Below the pieces are notes generated by a model. The model ran no database searches. It saw only the letters and a program-made list of their open reading frames with translations, and was not told the origin of the DNA. Of a DNA stretch of 64,000 bases, positions 35,181 to 43,982 are shown piece by piece; the stretch's first letter is position 1; every line of letters starts with the position of its first letter. A program made the position numbers and the translations under genes. Source of the stretch: Streptomyces sp. NBC_00554 (GTDB taxonomy: Bacteria > Actinomycetota > Actinomycetes > Streptomycetales > Streptomycetaceae); NCBI RefSeq assembly GCF_041431135.1, contig NZ_CP107799.1, positions 4,774,001 to 4,838,000 on the forward strand, read 5' to 3'.

Positions 35181-35753
35181 TCAGCGCATGAAGGCGAGGG
35201 CGTTCTCGATTCCCTGCTCAAGGACCTCATCGGCGAACTCGCGGTCGGAGAGGGCGCGGGACAGTTGCAGCGTCCCTACCACCATGGTGAAGAGCCCGAT
35301 GGCCTTGCCGCGAGCCGACCGCGGATCCTCGGGTGTCAGGCGGGCGGCGATCTCCTCCACGATGTTCCGCGCGCCGTCGGTGTAGGCCTGCTTGGTCTCG
35401 TCCCCGCAGCGGCCGATCTCGTCGAGCAGGGCGGCGGAGGGGCATCCGAGGCCGGGGTGGTCCCGGTGCTCGGGCGACAGGTATTCGCGAACGAAGTCCT
35501 CAAGTCCCGGGCGGCCGGGCCGCAGAGTGCTGTACCTCGCGGCCTGTGTGCGCAGTTCCTCGGCCACGACTTGGGCGACGAGGTCGTCCTTGGACGCGAA
35601 GTGGGCGTAGAAGGCCCCGTTGGTGAGCCCGGCGTCCGACATCAGCGTGGAGATGCCCGAACCGTCGATGCCGTCCTGCTTGAACCGATGGCCGGCCGTC
35701 TCGATGATCCGTTGCCGCGTCACCTGCTTGTGCTCCTTGGCATAGCGCGCCAC
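35181..35753 (-). CDS. TetR-family transcriptional regulator
   Basis: 190 residues. GTG 35753 (VARYAKEHKQVTRQRI) was chosen because ATGGAGGAACCCT precedes it. The helix-turn-helix lies at 10-55 (RIIETAGHRFKQDGIDGSGISTLMSDAGLTNGAFYAHFASKDDL). The ligand domain ends in TLQLSRALSDREFADEVLEQG. Similar regulators control nearby oxidoreductase genes. The intended target here may have been the oxidoreductase whose 3' remnant lies just upstream. Confidence 0.88.
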   Translation of the reverse strand: MARYAKEHKQVTRQRIIETAGHRFKQDGIDGSGISTLMSDAGLTNGAFYAHFASKDDLVAQVVAEELRTQAARYSTLRPGRPGLEDFVREYLSPEHRDHPGLGCPSAALLDEIGRCGDETKQAYTDGARNIVEEIAARLTPEDPRSARGKAIGLFTMVVGTLQLSRALSDREFADEVLEQGIENALAFMR

Positions 35754-36031
35754 AGGGTTCCTCCATTCGCTCCGCGGGGCCATTGCGACGCACTCCATCC
35801 TAATCGATGGACTGACGAACATAATATTACAGTCGGCAGATCATTAGCAGCTGCCCTGCCGCCGAGGCGCGAAGCTCCGGACCGCCGAGAGGGCGCCGAA
35901 GTAGTGGGGGTTCATCTCCAGGCGGGCGTCGTCCGGTTCGGCTGCGAACAGGTCGGCCATGGGGCGACCTCGCGTTGCTGATCAGGAAGGGGAAGACCGC
36001 GGTAGCTCCGGTGCGGTCAGCTCAGGCGGAC

Positions 36032-36178
36032 TCAGAGGCTGACGATCATCTTTCCGACGTTCTCGCCCCGCACCAACGCCAGGAAGGCGTCCAGGGTGTC
36101 GTCGAGGCCATCCCTCACGGTTTCGACGTGGCGGAGCTTGCGCCGGCCGAGCCTGTACCGCTCGGTCAGATCTTCGTC
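36032..36178 (-). pseudogene. 3' remnant of an NADP-dependent (curcumin-reductase-type) oxidoreductase
   Basis: Minus strand, from about 36178 to TGA 36034-36032, reads DLTERYRLGRRKLRHVETVRD and DTLDAFLALVRGENVGKMIVSL. This is the characteristic C-terminus of the NADP-dependent MDR family (…VEGLENAPEAFxGLLxGxNxGKxxVxV). The N-terminal 85 percent is missing; at 36166-36178 the sequence overlaps the end of a truncated hydrolase in another frame. Confidence 0.7.
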
Positions 36179-36831
36179 TTCTCCCGGACCCACGCACCGA
36201 TCCGTGCGATGGCGGCGTCGGTCTCCGGAATCCGGCCGCCACCGTAGACGTAGGAGTGCTGGCCTCCGGGGACCACCACGGTCGCCGTGTCGATTCCGGC
36301 GTCCTTGACGCGAGCGGCGAACTCCTCGTCCTCGCCGGCCAGGACCTCGTACGTTCCCCAGGAGACGAGGGTCGGGGGGAGACCGCTCAGGTTCGCCCGG
36401 TTCAGATTGATCCGGGTGTCCGTGACCTCGATGCCCGTGCCGCCGATCCAGGCGTCACGGAAGAACTCCAGCAGATCCTTGCTGAGAATCTTGTCCGTCC
36501 CGGCGTTCGTCGCGATGGTCTCGTTGGCGATCTCGAGGTCGCACCAGGGGGAGATCGACACGATGGCTCCGGGCAGCGGCAGCTTCTTGTCGCGGAGGCG
36601 AAGCGCCAGGGCGACCGCGATGAACCCGCCGATCGAGTGGCCGATCGTGATGATGTTTCCCGGCTCGTACCCTTCGGAGAGCAGCCAGTTGAAGGCCGCC
36701 TCCGCGTCGTCCACCTGAGCCGGGTATTTGTGTTCCGGTGCTCGCCGGAAGTCCAGGACCAGTACGGGGGCCCCGGCAGCCTTGGCGATATGGCCGGCGA
36801 GCTTTCGGTCGACGTGTGCTGACGCCAGCAC
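36166..36831 (-). pseudogene. Alpha/beta hydrolase (HSL/lipase type) lacking its N-terminus
   Basis: 221 codons. The family core is present: FRRAPEHKYPAQVDDAEAAFNWLL, nucleophile IGHSIGGFIA, acid region AGEDEEFAARV and the catalytic His in GGQHSYVYGG. The usual first 80-90 residues with the HGGG oxyanion motif are missing. Homology starts at DRKLAGHIAKAAG, just inside the frame, and the sequence then passes directly into a DnaB helicase fragment on the opposite strand. It is likely inactive, as the oxyanion hole is lost. Confidence 0.75.
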
Positions 36832-36834
36832 GGA

Positions 36835-37063
36835 GTGGCCAAGGAGCTGGACGTCCCCATCGTGGCCGTCTCTCAGCTCAATCGCGGGCCGGAGCAGCGC
36901 ACCGACAAACGCCCCATGGTCAGCGATCTACGCGACTCCGGAGCCCTGGAGGACACCGCCGACCTGGTAATCCTCCTGCACCGCGACGACGCCTACGAAA
37001 AGGAATCACCCCGTGCCGGCGAGGCCGACCTGATCGTCGCCAAGCACCGCAACGGGCCACGTC
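36835..37063 (+). pseudogene. Fragment of replicative DNA helicase DnaB
   Basis: The plus strand reads AKELDVPIVAVSQLNRGPEQ, MVSDLRDSGALEDTADLVIL, and SPRAGEADLIVAKHRNGP, the C-terminal RecA-like domain of DnaB, about 75 codons. It has no Walker A part and no true C-terminus. After HRNGP it runs into a palindrome and an unrelated tail. It must come from another dnaB copy through rearrangement. Confidence 0.85.
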
Positions 37064-37077
37064 GGATCCGACGTGGC
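37056..37077. repeat. 22-bp perfect palindrome at the end of the DnaB fragment
   Basis: Two 11-base arms GCCACGTCGGA and TCCGACGTGGC meet exactly where DnaB homology stops. It may be a recombination scar or an operator. Confidence 0.6.
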
Positions 37078-37322
37078 GCTGAGACATGCAGGTCGCGCCT
37101 GTGCCTCGTTCGCGTTGAAACGCCGACGCGTGGAAGCCCGAACGGCCGCGCCGGGAACAGCCGGTCCGGCCGGCACGGTTGCATCGACCGAGGGCCCGGC
37201 GCCGTATGGGCGGAAACACGGAGACCGCAAGGTTGTCCGCCCCACCAGGCTCCGGGCCCCGGGATCGCGGTACGACCGCCGCGCACTCGGACCACGACAC
37301 ATTTCTGCTGGAGGACTGTTTC

Positions 37323-38156
37323 ATGACTGACCGGCCTTTGACGCTCATGGCAGTACACGCCCACCCCGACGACGAGGCCACCGGAACCGGAGGGGTCCTG
37401 GCGCGGTACGCGGCGGAGGGCATCCGCACGGTTCTCGTGACGTGTACCGACGGCCGCTGCGGTGACGGACCGGGAGGCGTCAAGCCGGGCGAACCCGGAC
37501 ACGATCCGGCGGCCGTCGCCCTGATGCGTCGTCAAGAACTCGAGGCGAGCTGTGACGCCCTGAAGGTCAGCGATCTGGAGATGCTGGACTATGCCGACTC
37601 CGGGATGATGGGCTGGCCGAGCAACGACGCCCCCGGATCCTTCTGGCAGACCCCCGTGGAGGAAGGCGCGGCCCGGCTCGCGGAACTCATGCGGCACTAC
37701 CGACCCGATGTGGTCGTCACCTACGACGAGAACGGCTTCTACGGCCACCCCGACCACATCCAGGCCCACCGCATCACGATGGCGGCGCTGGAGATGACCG
37801 CGCTGGCACCGAAGGTGTACTGGACCACGATGCCCCGCTCGATGATGCAGCGGTTCGGCGAGATCATGCGCGAGTTTCATCCGGACATGCCTGAGCCGGA
37901 TCCTGCCGAGGCCGCCGCGATGGCCGAGATCGGCCTCCCCGACGACGAGATCACCACGTGGGTGGACGCCACCGCGTTCAGCGGCCAGAAGTTCGACGCG
38001 CTGGCCGCGCACGCCAGCCAGGGCGACAACATCTTCTTCCTCAAGATGGGCAAGGAGAGGTTCGGCGAGTTGATGGGCATGGAGACCTTCGTGCGTGTCC
38101 AGGACACCACCGGCGCGGCCGTACCCGAGAACGACCTCTTCGCCGGACTGCGCTGA
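37323..38156 (+). CDS. PIG-L/LmbE-family deacetylase
   Basis: 277 residues, ATG 37323 behind CTGGAGGAC. The zinc-binding motif AHPDDE is at residues 12-17 and a second motif GHPDHIQAH near 140 carries the other His ligands; TYDEN is also present. Family members (MshB, Mca, GlcNAc-PI deacetylases) remove acetyl or amide groups from N-acetylglucosamine conjugates, including mycothiol precursors and S-conjugates. The length fits Mca/MshB relatives. The gene stands alone. Confidence 0.9.
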   Translation: MTDRPLTLMAVHAHPDDEATGTGGVLARYAAEGIRTVLVTCTDGRCGDGPGGVKPGEPGHDPAAVALMRRQELEASCDALKVSDLEMLDYADSGMMGWPSNDAPGSFWQTPVEEGAARLAELMRHYRPDVVVTYDENGFYGHPDHIQAHRITMAALEMTALAPKVYWTTMPRSMMQRFGEIMREFHPDMPEPDPAEAAAMAEIGLPDDEITTWVDATAFSGQKFDALAAHASQGDNIFFLKMGKERFGELMGMETFVRVQDTTGAAVPENDLFAGLR

Positions 38157-38729
38157 TCCGCCCGCCCGACGGGCCGGGAAAGCGCATCGACCGCACGGCG
38201 CGATCGAGCGGGTCACGCCCGGAGGTTTGTCCACGCGGGTTCCGCTCCGGCAGCCCGCGTCCAGACCTTCGCCGACGCGTGCCCGCACTCCCGATCCGAC
38301 ACCGTGCTCGTCCCCAAACCACCTGGCAACCGCGCAGGTGGGAGACCTGCGGGCTGCTGACTAAGAAGGTGCGCGACAGCCCAGGTCACAAGCCCGGCGG
38401 TCCGCTCCGATCAAGACAGACCACTGAGGAAGCGACACGAAGCCGAGGCTCCGATGTCCGCCACGCCGTGTCACCGGGCGCGGCGATGTAGCCGTCCAGG
38501 GTCAGGTTCATGCCGTAGATCAGTTTCCGCATCGCGCCGGCCTTCCGTGAGTCGGTCTCACGCGCACAGACCGGCGCGGCGCGGGAAACTCAACGGTGGG
38601 CGATCTGAGCTCACATGTAGTCCTCGTGCTCGGTGGCTCAGCCGCAGACTCATCGTTCCCCGAGGAAATGGCATCGATGTGAGACTGATCTTGGGTGGCA
38701 TCGCGGTGAGACAACAGAGAACCAGCAGG
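38157..38729. other. Gene-poor stretch with a broken reductase gene
   Basis: 573 bases. The only recognisable content is the DHFR/RibD-type 5' fragment at 38386-38532. The rest shows no ribosome site-supported frame. Confidence 0.5.
38386..38532 (-). pseudogene. 5' fragment of a dihydrofolate reductase/RibD-type gene
   Basis: ATG 38532 with GGAAGG upstream opens MRKLIYGMNLTLDGYIAAPG, the classical start of Streptomyces dihydrofolate-reductase family proteins. After about 26 codons the similarity is lost (WRTSEPRLRVASSV) and TGA follows at 38388-38386. The remaining 160 or so codons are gone. Confidence 0.7.
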
Positions 38730-38798
38730 TCACATCCCTTTGACCATGGCGATACCCGCGCCCAACAGCATGGCCAGAGAGGTCACCCACTCCGTCAT
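38730..38798 (-). CDS. 22-residue membrane micropeptide
   Basis: MTEWVTSLAMLLGAGIAMVKGM, one short hydrophobic helix. The ATG at 38798 overlaps the stop codon of the upstream 107-residue gene (ATGA), an arrangement that normally signals translational coupling. Too short for family assignment, but the composition and coupling favour a real gene. Confidence 0.5.
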   Translation of the reverse strand: MTEWVTSLAMLLGAGIAMVKGM

Positions 38799-39118
38799 GG
38801 ACCGACGACCGCGGTGATGTGCCCTTTCCTCCTTTCCGCGCGGAGCACTGCGCGGGCCGCCCCGAGGATCTCCTCGTCCATCTCCAGCCCTGAGGCCAGC
38901 ACCTGCAGCAGCCGGGTCCGCCACACATCGGGGTCCGTCTCGTATGCGTACAGGACCCGTACGCCGTATCCGCCCCGCACGCCGACACCGGACAACCGTC
39001 GGCGGACCGCCTCCCTCAGCGCGGCGTGAAGGTCGTGGACGACTCCTCGTGAGGTGTCGGTGAGTCCGGCCGCCGCCCCCGTGGCCAATGCGGTGGCCAC
39101 CAACTCCACTTCGGTCAC
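38795..39118 (-). CDS. Small effector-associated-type helical protein (107 aa)
   Basis: ATG 39118. MTEVELVATALATGAAAGLT followed by DTSRGVVHDLHAALREAVRRRL is a module common in actinomycetes, as a solo protein or fused to caspase-like, protease or NTPase domains in signalling proteins. The second half (YETDPDVWRTRLLQVLASGLEMDEEILGAARAVLRAE) belongs to the same family pattern. It lies head-to-head with the SARP-NB-ARC-TPR gene, 118 bases apart, and is coupled to a membrane micropeptide. Adaptor function is inference. Confidence 0.7.
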   Translation of the reverse strand: MTEVELVATALATGAAAGLTDTSRGVVHDLHAALREAVRRRLSGVGVRGGYGVRVLYAYETDPDVWRTRLLQVLASGLEMDEEILGAARAVLRAERRKGHITAVVGP

Positions 39119-39236
39119 GCGGACCCCTTCGGTTGTGCGGATTGTGCGATGTCGTGTCCATCACCTTGGCTGGGGATGCTGCAATTCCGATGAAATTCCG
39201 ATGACGTGGATGACGTAGGGGACCGGAGGCTTCGGG

Positions 39237-42200
39237 GTGGACGACGGATCTCCTCAGCTACTGCGATTAGAAGTGCTCGGACCGTTGCGGGTATCGCGGA
39301 GCGGGACGCCGCTGGAGCTGGGGCCGGTCAAGCGGCAGGCCGTGCTGGCCGCTCTGCTGCTGCGCCAAGGGGCCGTAGTGAGTCATGAGCGGCTGCTCGA
39401 CGCGGTGTGGGGCGAGGAGCCTCCCGCAGGCGGCCACAAGGTGCTGCCCACTCACGTCAACTCGCTGCGCAGGGTGCTCGATCCGGGAGGCACCCCGCCC
39501 GCGGAGTCGGTGATCCGCAGCGGCAAGGGCTGGTACCGCTTCGTCGTTGAGGAAGTCAGGCTCGATACGGCGGATCTGGACGAACGGGGCGACGAGGCGC
39601 TGCGCACCGTCGCGTCGGGCGACCTGGCCACCGCCGCGGACCAACTCTCCGCAGCCATCGGGCTGTTCCGGGGCGAGCCCCTGGCCGGGCTGCCGGGACC
39701 ATTCGCGCAGGAGGAGCGGCAGCGGTTGGAGGAACGCCGACGGACGTTCCGGCTGGAGCGGCTCAAATGCCTGGTCCTACTGGGCCGGTTCGGCGATGCC
39801 CTCGACGACCTGAGCGGGCTGTCCGCGTCCGACCGTGACGACGAGTCGCTGACGGCCTTGCGCATGCGGGCCCTGTACGGCCGCGGACGTCAGGCGGAAG
39901 CGCTCAAAACCTACGAGGAACTGCGCATACGACTGCGTGACGATCTCGGAACCGATCCCGGTGAGGAACTGCGCCGGGTGCACGAAGCGGTACTGCACCA
40001 CGACGACACCTTCCTCCTGCGTCCGCCCTCGTCGGTGCTCCCCACACCGCGGGAGAGCGTCGTGCCCGCCGAACTCCCGCACGACACCCCGGGTTTCGCC
40101 GGCCGCAGCGGCGAACTCGACCGCCTCCATTCGCTGCTGGAGCCCGCGCGGGCGCCGGGGACGGCGAACACCGTGGTCATCTCCGCCATCGGCGGCGCCG
40201 CCGGCATCGGCAAGACCGCGCTGGCCGTGCACTGGGCACACCAGGTCCGCGACCGCTTCCCGGACGGCCAGCTCTACGTCAACCTGCACGGCTTCGACCA
40301 CGACCGGCAGCCCCTCGAACCCGGCGAAGCTCTTGAACTGCTGCTGCGCAGCCTGGGGCTCGCGGCGTCGGAGATCCCCCCGCACCCCGAGGCCCAGGGC
40401 CGCGTGTTCCGGACCCTGCTGGGCGACCGGCGCCTGCTCGTCCTGCTGGACAACGCGGCCTCCGCCGATCAGGTACGACCGCTGCTGCCCGGCAGCCCGA
40501 CCTGCTGCGTCCTCGTCACCAGCCGGAACCGGCTCGGCGACCTCGTCGCCCACGACGGCGCCCACGCCCTGCCCCTGGATCTACTCCAGCCGGACGAGGC
40601 CCGCGCACTGCTGAGCCGGACCCTCGGCACGGAGCGGGTCGACGACGACAGACACGCGGTCGACGAACTGATCCGGCTCTGCGGCAGCCTCCCCCTGGCC
40701 CTGCGCGTGGCCGCCGCCAGGCTCGCGGGCGATCCGGCCCTGCGGACGGCCGACCTCGTCACCGAGATGAGCGAGGGCAACAGGCTGGAGGCACTGGAGC
40801 CGGACGGTGACGCCAACTCTCCTTTGCGTACGGCCTTTTCGGTGTCGTACCGGGTTCTGGCACCCGGCGCACGCCGGCTGTTCCGCCTGCTCGGCCTGTT
40901 TCCGGGAGCGGAGTTCACCACCGAGGCCGCGGCAGCCCTCCTGGACGTGCCGCTGCCGCAGGCCCGGCGTCTGATCGGTGCGCTTGTCTCGGCCCACCTG
41001 ATCGAACCCGTGACGGCGGCGCGTTACCGGTTCCACGATCTCCTCCGCGAGTACGCACAGGAGTGTGCGCTGGTGGAGGAGACAGCCTCGGACCGCGAAG
41101 CCGCCCTCGAACGGCTCCTGATCTGGTACCTGAACGCCACCCGAACCACCGCGGGGGCCGGGCTCTTTCCGGAGCTGCCCAGCAGCCTCCGTCCCGGCAG
41201 GCACCCGGGCCTGCCATCGGACACCGCCGCCCGACCATGGCTGGATGCGGAACGGGCGAATCTGCTCGCCGTCATCAACCAGGCCGCCCACCACGGCCCC
41301 CGCCCCGTCGCCTGGCACCTGACCTCCGCACTGTTCAGCGACTTCTGGATCCATCTGCCACGGAAGACCTGGCAGACCACCGCGCAGACAGCGCTGGACG
41401 CGGCCGAGGCCGAGAGTGATCTGTTCGGCCAGGCAGCGATGCACTCCAGCCTCGCCGCGGCACGGTGGGACCGGGGGCATGTCCGACAGACGATGGAACA
41501 CGCCACACGCGCACTGGACATCAGCCGGGAGCTCGGTTGGGCGACGGGCGAGGCGTCGGGTCTCGGCCTCAGAGGCATGGCGCGCTGGAGCATGGCGCGC
41601 CTCGACAGTGCGCACGACGATTTCACCGCCGGCCTGCGCATCTTCCGCGAGACCGGGCATCGCTACTTCGAAGGATTCGGGATGATCGGCCTCGGGATGG
41701 CCTGCCGGGATCTGGGCAGGCTGCACGAGGCCGCGGACCACCTCGAACGTGCCGTCAGCCTCGCGGCAGAGGTCAGCTGGTGGGACTCCTACTCGGCCGT
41801 GCAGATCCTGGGCGGGGTGTACTGGGAACTCGGCCGTCTCACCGACGGACTCGACCTCCTCGGCCCGGAGGTGGCCTCCGACAAGAGGGCCGGTTACCGC
41901 AACGGCCACGCGATGATGTTCAACGCCATCGCGAAAATCAATGTCGAACTCGGCCGCCACGGCGAAGGACTGGAACAGGCCGAGCGAGCCTTCGCCCTGG
42001 TCCAGGACACGAAACGACACTGGGTTCAGTCCAGCATCCTCAACACGATCGCCGCCGCCCGCCGAAGGCTGTCGCAGCTGGACCGGGCTCTTCAGGCCGG
42101 CGAGCAGGCCCTCGCCCTGGCTCGCGAGGCACGATTCAGACGAGCCGAGGCGGACAGCCTGGTGTGCCTCTCCCTCACCCACAAGGAAACGGGCCGGTAC

Positions 42201-42524
42201 AACGAGGCCCGCGCCCACGCCGAACAGGCGCTGACCCTGGCCCGCGACCACTCGTTCCGCGTGGTGGAGGGCCAGGCCCTGACAGCCCTGTGCGAGACGG
42301 CGGAGGCCGAGGAAGCACACGGCACAGCCGTCGAGCTCGGCCAGGAGGCCCTCGCCGTACACCGCGAGACCGGCCACCGACTCGGCGAGGCCCGCACCTT
42401 GATGGCACTCGCCCGCGCCCACCGGAAGCCCGACGGCGCCGCCGAACTGATGAGGCGACAGGCGCGGGCCATCTTCTCGGACATCGGCGTACCCAAGACG
42501 GAGTACGAGGATCTCGACCGGTGA
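39237..42524 (+). CDS. AfsR-type SARP-NB-ARC-TPR transcriptional regulator
   Basis: 1095 residues, GTG 39237. Residues 1-100 form an OmpR-like DNA-binding domain (LEVLGPLRVSRSGTPLELGPVKRQAVLAALLL) and about 100-255 the bacterial transcriptional activator domain. Residues about 285-600 form the NB-ARC STAND ATPase with P-loop GAAGIGKTALAVHWAH near 320, Walker B RRLLVLLDNAASADQVRPL and the GLPL-like SLPLALRVAAARL. From about 700 to the end come TPR repeats. Family members such as AfsR activate secondary-metabolite genes. No biosynthetic cluster is visible here, so the target is unknown. Confidence 0.93.
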   Translation: MDDGSPQLLRLEVLGPLRVSRSGTPLELGPVKRQAVLAALLLRQGAVVSHERLLDAVWGEEPPAGGHKVLPTHVNSLRRVLDPGGTPPAESVIRSGKGWYRFVVEEVRLDTADLDERGDEALRTVASGDLATAADQLSAAIGLFRGEPLAGLPGPFAQEERQRLEERRRTFRLERLKCLVLLGRFGDALDDLSGLSASDRDDESLTALRMRALYGRGRQAEALKTYEELRIRLRDDLGTDPGEELRRVHEAVLHHDDTFLLRPPSSVLPTPRESVVPAELPHDTPGFAGRSGELDRLHSLLEPARAPGTANTVVISAIGGAAGIGKTALAVHWAHQVRDRFPDGQLYVNLHGFDHDRQPLEPGEALELLLRSLGLAASEIPPHPEAQGRVFRTLLGDRRLLVLLDNAASADQVRPLLPGSPTCCVLVTSRNRLGDLVAHDGAHALPLDLLQPDEARALLSRTLGTERVDDDRHAVDELIRLCGSLPLALRVAAARLAGDPALRTADLVTEMSEGNRLEALEPDGDANSPLRTAFSVSYRVLAPGARRLFRLLGLFPGAEFTTEAAAALLDVPLPQARRLIGALVSAHLIEPVTAARYRFHDLLREYAQECALVEETASDREAALERLLIWYLNATRTTAGAGLFPELPSSLRPGRHPGLPSDTAARPWLDAERANLLAVINQAAHHGPRPVAWHLTSALFSDFWIHLPRKTWQTTAQTALDAAEAESDLFGQAAMHSSLAAARWDRGHVRQTMEHATRALDISRELGWATGEASGLGLRGMARWSMARLDSAHDDFTAGLRIFRETGHRYFEGFGMIGLGMACRDLGRLHEAADHLERAVSLAAEVSWWDSYSAVQILGGVYWELGRLTDGLDLLGPEVASDKRAGYRNGHAMMFNAIAKINVELGRHGEGLEQAERAFALVQDTKRHWVQSSILNTIAAARRRLSQLDRALQAGEQALALAREARFRRAEADSLVCLSLTHKETGRYNEARAHAEQALTLARDHSFRVVEGQALTALCETAEAEEAHGTAVELGQEALAVHRETGHRLGEARTLMALARAHRKPDGAAELMRRQARAIFSDIGVPKTEYEDLDR

Positions 42525-42552
42525 CGTCTCCTCCGTGTTCGGTTCCTCCTTC

Positions 42553-42993
42553 TCAGCTCAGTTGCTCGGCCAGGCCGACGATGATGCCGTCCGGGCCGCG
42601 GAGGTAGCAGAGCAGATAGCTGTCCTCGAACCGGGCCATCTCGCCGACGAGTTCGGCGCCGTGAGGACGTAGGCGGGCAACGGTGTCCTCGATGTCGTCG
42701 ACGGCGAACATGACGCGGTGCGTGCCCAGAATGTTGTGTGGCCGGTTGCGCGGCTCGGCGCTGATCGCCGCGGGGCTGCGGTACTTCGCCAGCTCGAGCC
42801 GGCTGTGACCGTCCGGGGTCCGGACCATCGCGATGTCGCAGCGGACGCCGTCGAGGCCGGTGCACTGGTCGGCGACGAGGCCCTTGATCTCCGCCCTGCC
42901 CTCCAGCTCCATGCCGAGTTCCACGAAGAACGCGATGGCGGCATCCAAGTCCTCGACGACGATGCCGACGTTGTCCATCCGCTGAATCGCCAT
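42553..42993 (-). CDS. VOC-family (glyoxalase/bleomycin-resistance-like) protein
   Basis: 146 residues, ATG 42993 (MAIQRMDNVGIVVEDLDAAIAFFVELGMEL). Two beta-alpha-beta-beta-beta modules with metal ligands in the usual places: His/Asp start region, RLELAKY (Glu), THRVMFAVDD (His) and GIIVGLAEQL. It could be a lyase, isomerase or dioxygenase-type enzyme. It converges on the SARP gene end. Confidence 0.88.
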   Translation of the reverse strand: MAIQRMDNVGIVVEDLDAAIAFFVELGMELEGRAEIKGLVADQCTGLDGVRCDIAMVRTPDGHSRLELAKYRSPAAISAEPRNRPHNILGTHRVMFAVDDIEDTVARLRPHGAELVGEMARFEDSYLLCYLRGPDGIIVGLAEQLS

Positions 42994-43143
42994 GCCGGTT
43001 TCTCCTTCTTCCTCGTGCGGCCGGTGGTGGCCGCTGATGTCCCTGGGACGGAGACGGTGGCACGTTTTCGACATCCGCAGAGCGCCGACCCCCGAAGAAT
43101 CTGGATCGCGCCTCAGGTGAGATTCAGGCTCCGGATCCGCGGG

Positions 43144-43920
43144 CTACGCGGCGATGACGGCGACCCCTGTCCTGCCCCCGTCGACATCCACCACGGTTCC
43201 GTGCACGAAGGCCGCTTCGTCGCTGGCCAGCCAGACCACGGCATGCGCGATGGCGTCCGGTGTGCCGACGGCACCGGCCGGGGTGCCCTTCATCATGATC
43301 TCGCCCGGATGGGGCTCGCTGCCTTCCGGGGCCGGGGGCAGGACCACGCCGGGCGAGACGGCGTTCACGCGCACGCCCATCGGGCCGAACTCCGCGGCCC
43401 ACGCCCGCGTGAGCGTCTCAATGGCTCCCTTGGTGGAGCTGTAGAGCGCGCCAAGGGGAACGCCCAGGCGTGCGATCCACGAGCCGAGGTTGATGATCAC
43501 CCCGCCGCCGGACTCCGTCATGCCGGGGACCACGGCGGCGGTGAGGAAGAACGGCGCCTTCACGTTCACGCCGTAGACCTCGTCGAACGTCTTCTCGTCG
43601 GTGGCGAGGGTGCCGGGGGCCGGGTAGATGCCGGCGTTGTTCACCAGGATGTCGATCCGTCCGCCCAAGGTCTCACGGGCCCGATCGGCCAGGTCCTGGG
43701 AAGCCTCCGCGCTGCCGTCGAGGGTCGCCTCCAGGAAGTCGGCCCGGCCGCCGGACGCACGGATCCCTTCGACGACCTGTGCCCCTCGTTCCCGGTTGCG
43801 CCCGGACACGATCACGTGGGCGCCCTCGGCGGCGAACGCTTCGGCGATCGCCTGCCCGATGTTGCTGGTCGATCCCGTGACCAGCGCCGTCTTGTTCCGC
43901 AGTCGTAGTAGTTCAGTCAT
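43144..43920 (-). CDS. Short-chain dehydrogenase/reductase
   Basis: 258 residues from ATG 43920 (MTELLRLRNKTALVTGSTSNIGQAIAEAF). TGSTSNIGQ is the cofactor motif, NNAGIYPAPG follows, a Ser occurs in INLGSWIARLG, and YSSTKGA is the YxxxK site. The C-terminal part has DGGRTGV. An NAD(P)-dependent oxidoreductase. It is divergent from the TetR gene with an operator-like dyad between, so the TetR protein probably represses it. Confidence 0.9.
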   Translation of the reverse strand: MTELLRLRNKTALVTGSTSNIGQAIAEAFAAEGAHVIVSGRNRERGAQVVEGIRASGGRADFLEATLDGSAEASQDLADRARETLGGRIDILVNNAGIYPAPGTLATDEKTFDEVYGVNVKAPFFLTAAVVPGMTESGGGVIINLGSWIARLGVPLGALYSSTKGAIETLTRAWAAEFGPMGVRVNAVSPGVVLPPAPEGSEPHPGEIMMKGTPAGAVGTPDAIAHAVVWLASDEAAFVHGTVVDVDGGRTGVAVIAA

Positions 43921-43944
43921 GCCGCAACTGTGCTTCGTATAAAA

Positions 43945-43960
43945 TGGACCAGCAAGTCCA
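43945..43960. promoter_or_regulatory. Candidate TetR operator
   Basis: TGGAC-N6-GTCCA in the 62-base divergent region between the SDR and TetR genes, next to a TATAAA stretch. Position and symmetry suggest the regulator's binding site. Confidence 0.55.
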
Positions 43961-43982
43961 CAAACTGGCTCAGGGAGGCCGT

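Noticed and set aside
38730..39164. 144-codon frame overlapping the 107-aa gene
   Set aside because: Only its last 22 codons, behind an internal ATG coupled to the 107-aa stop, look like a gene; the rest is a shadow.
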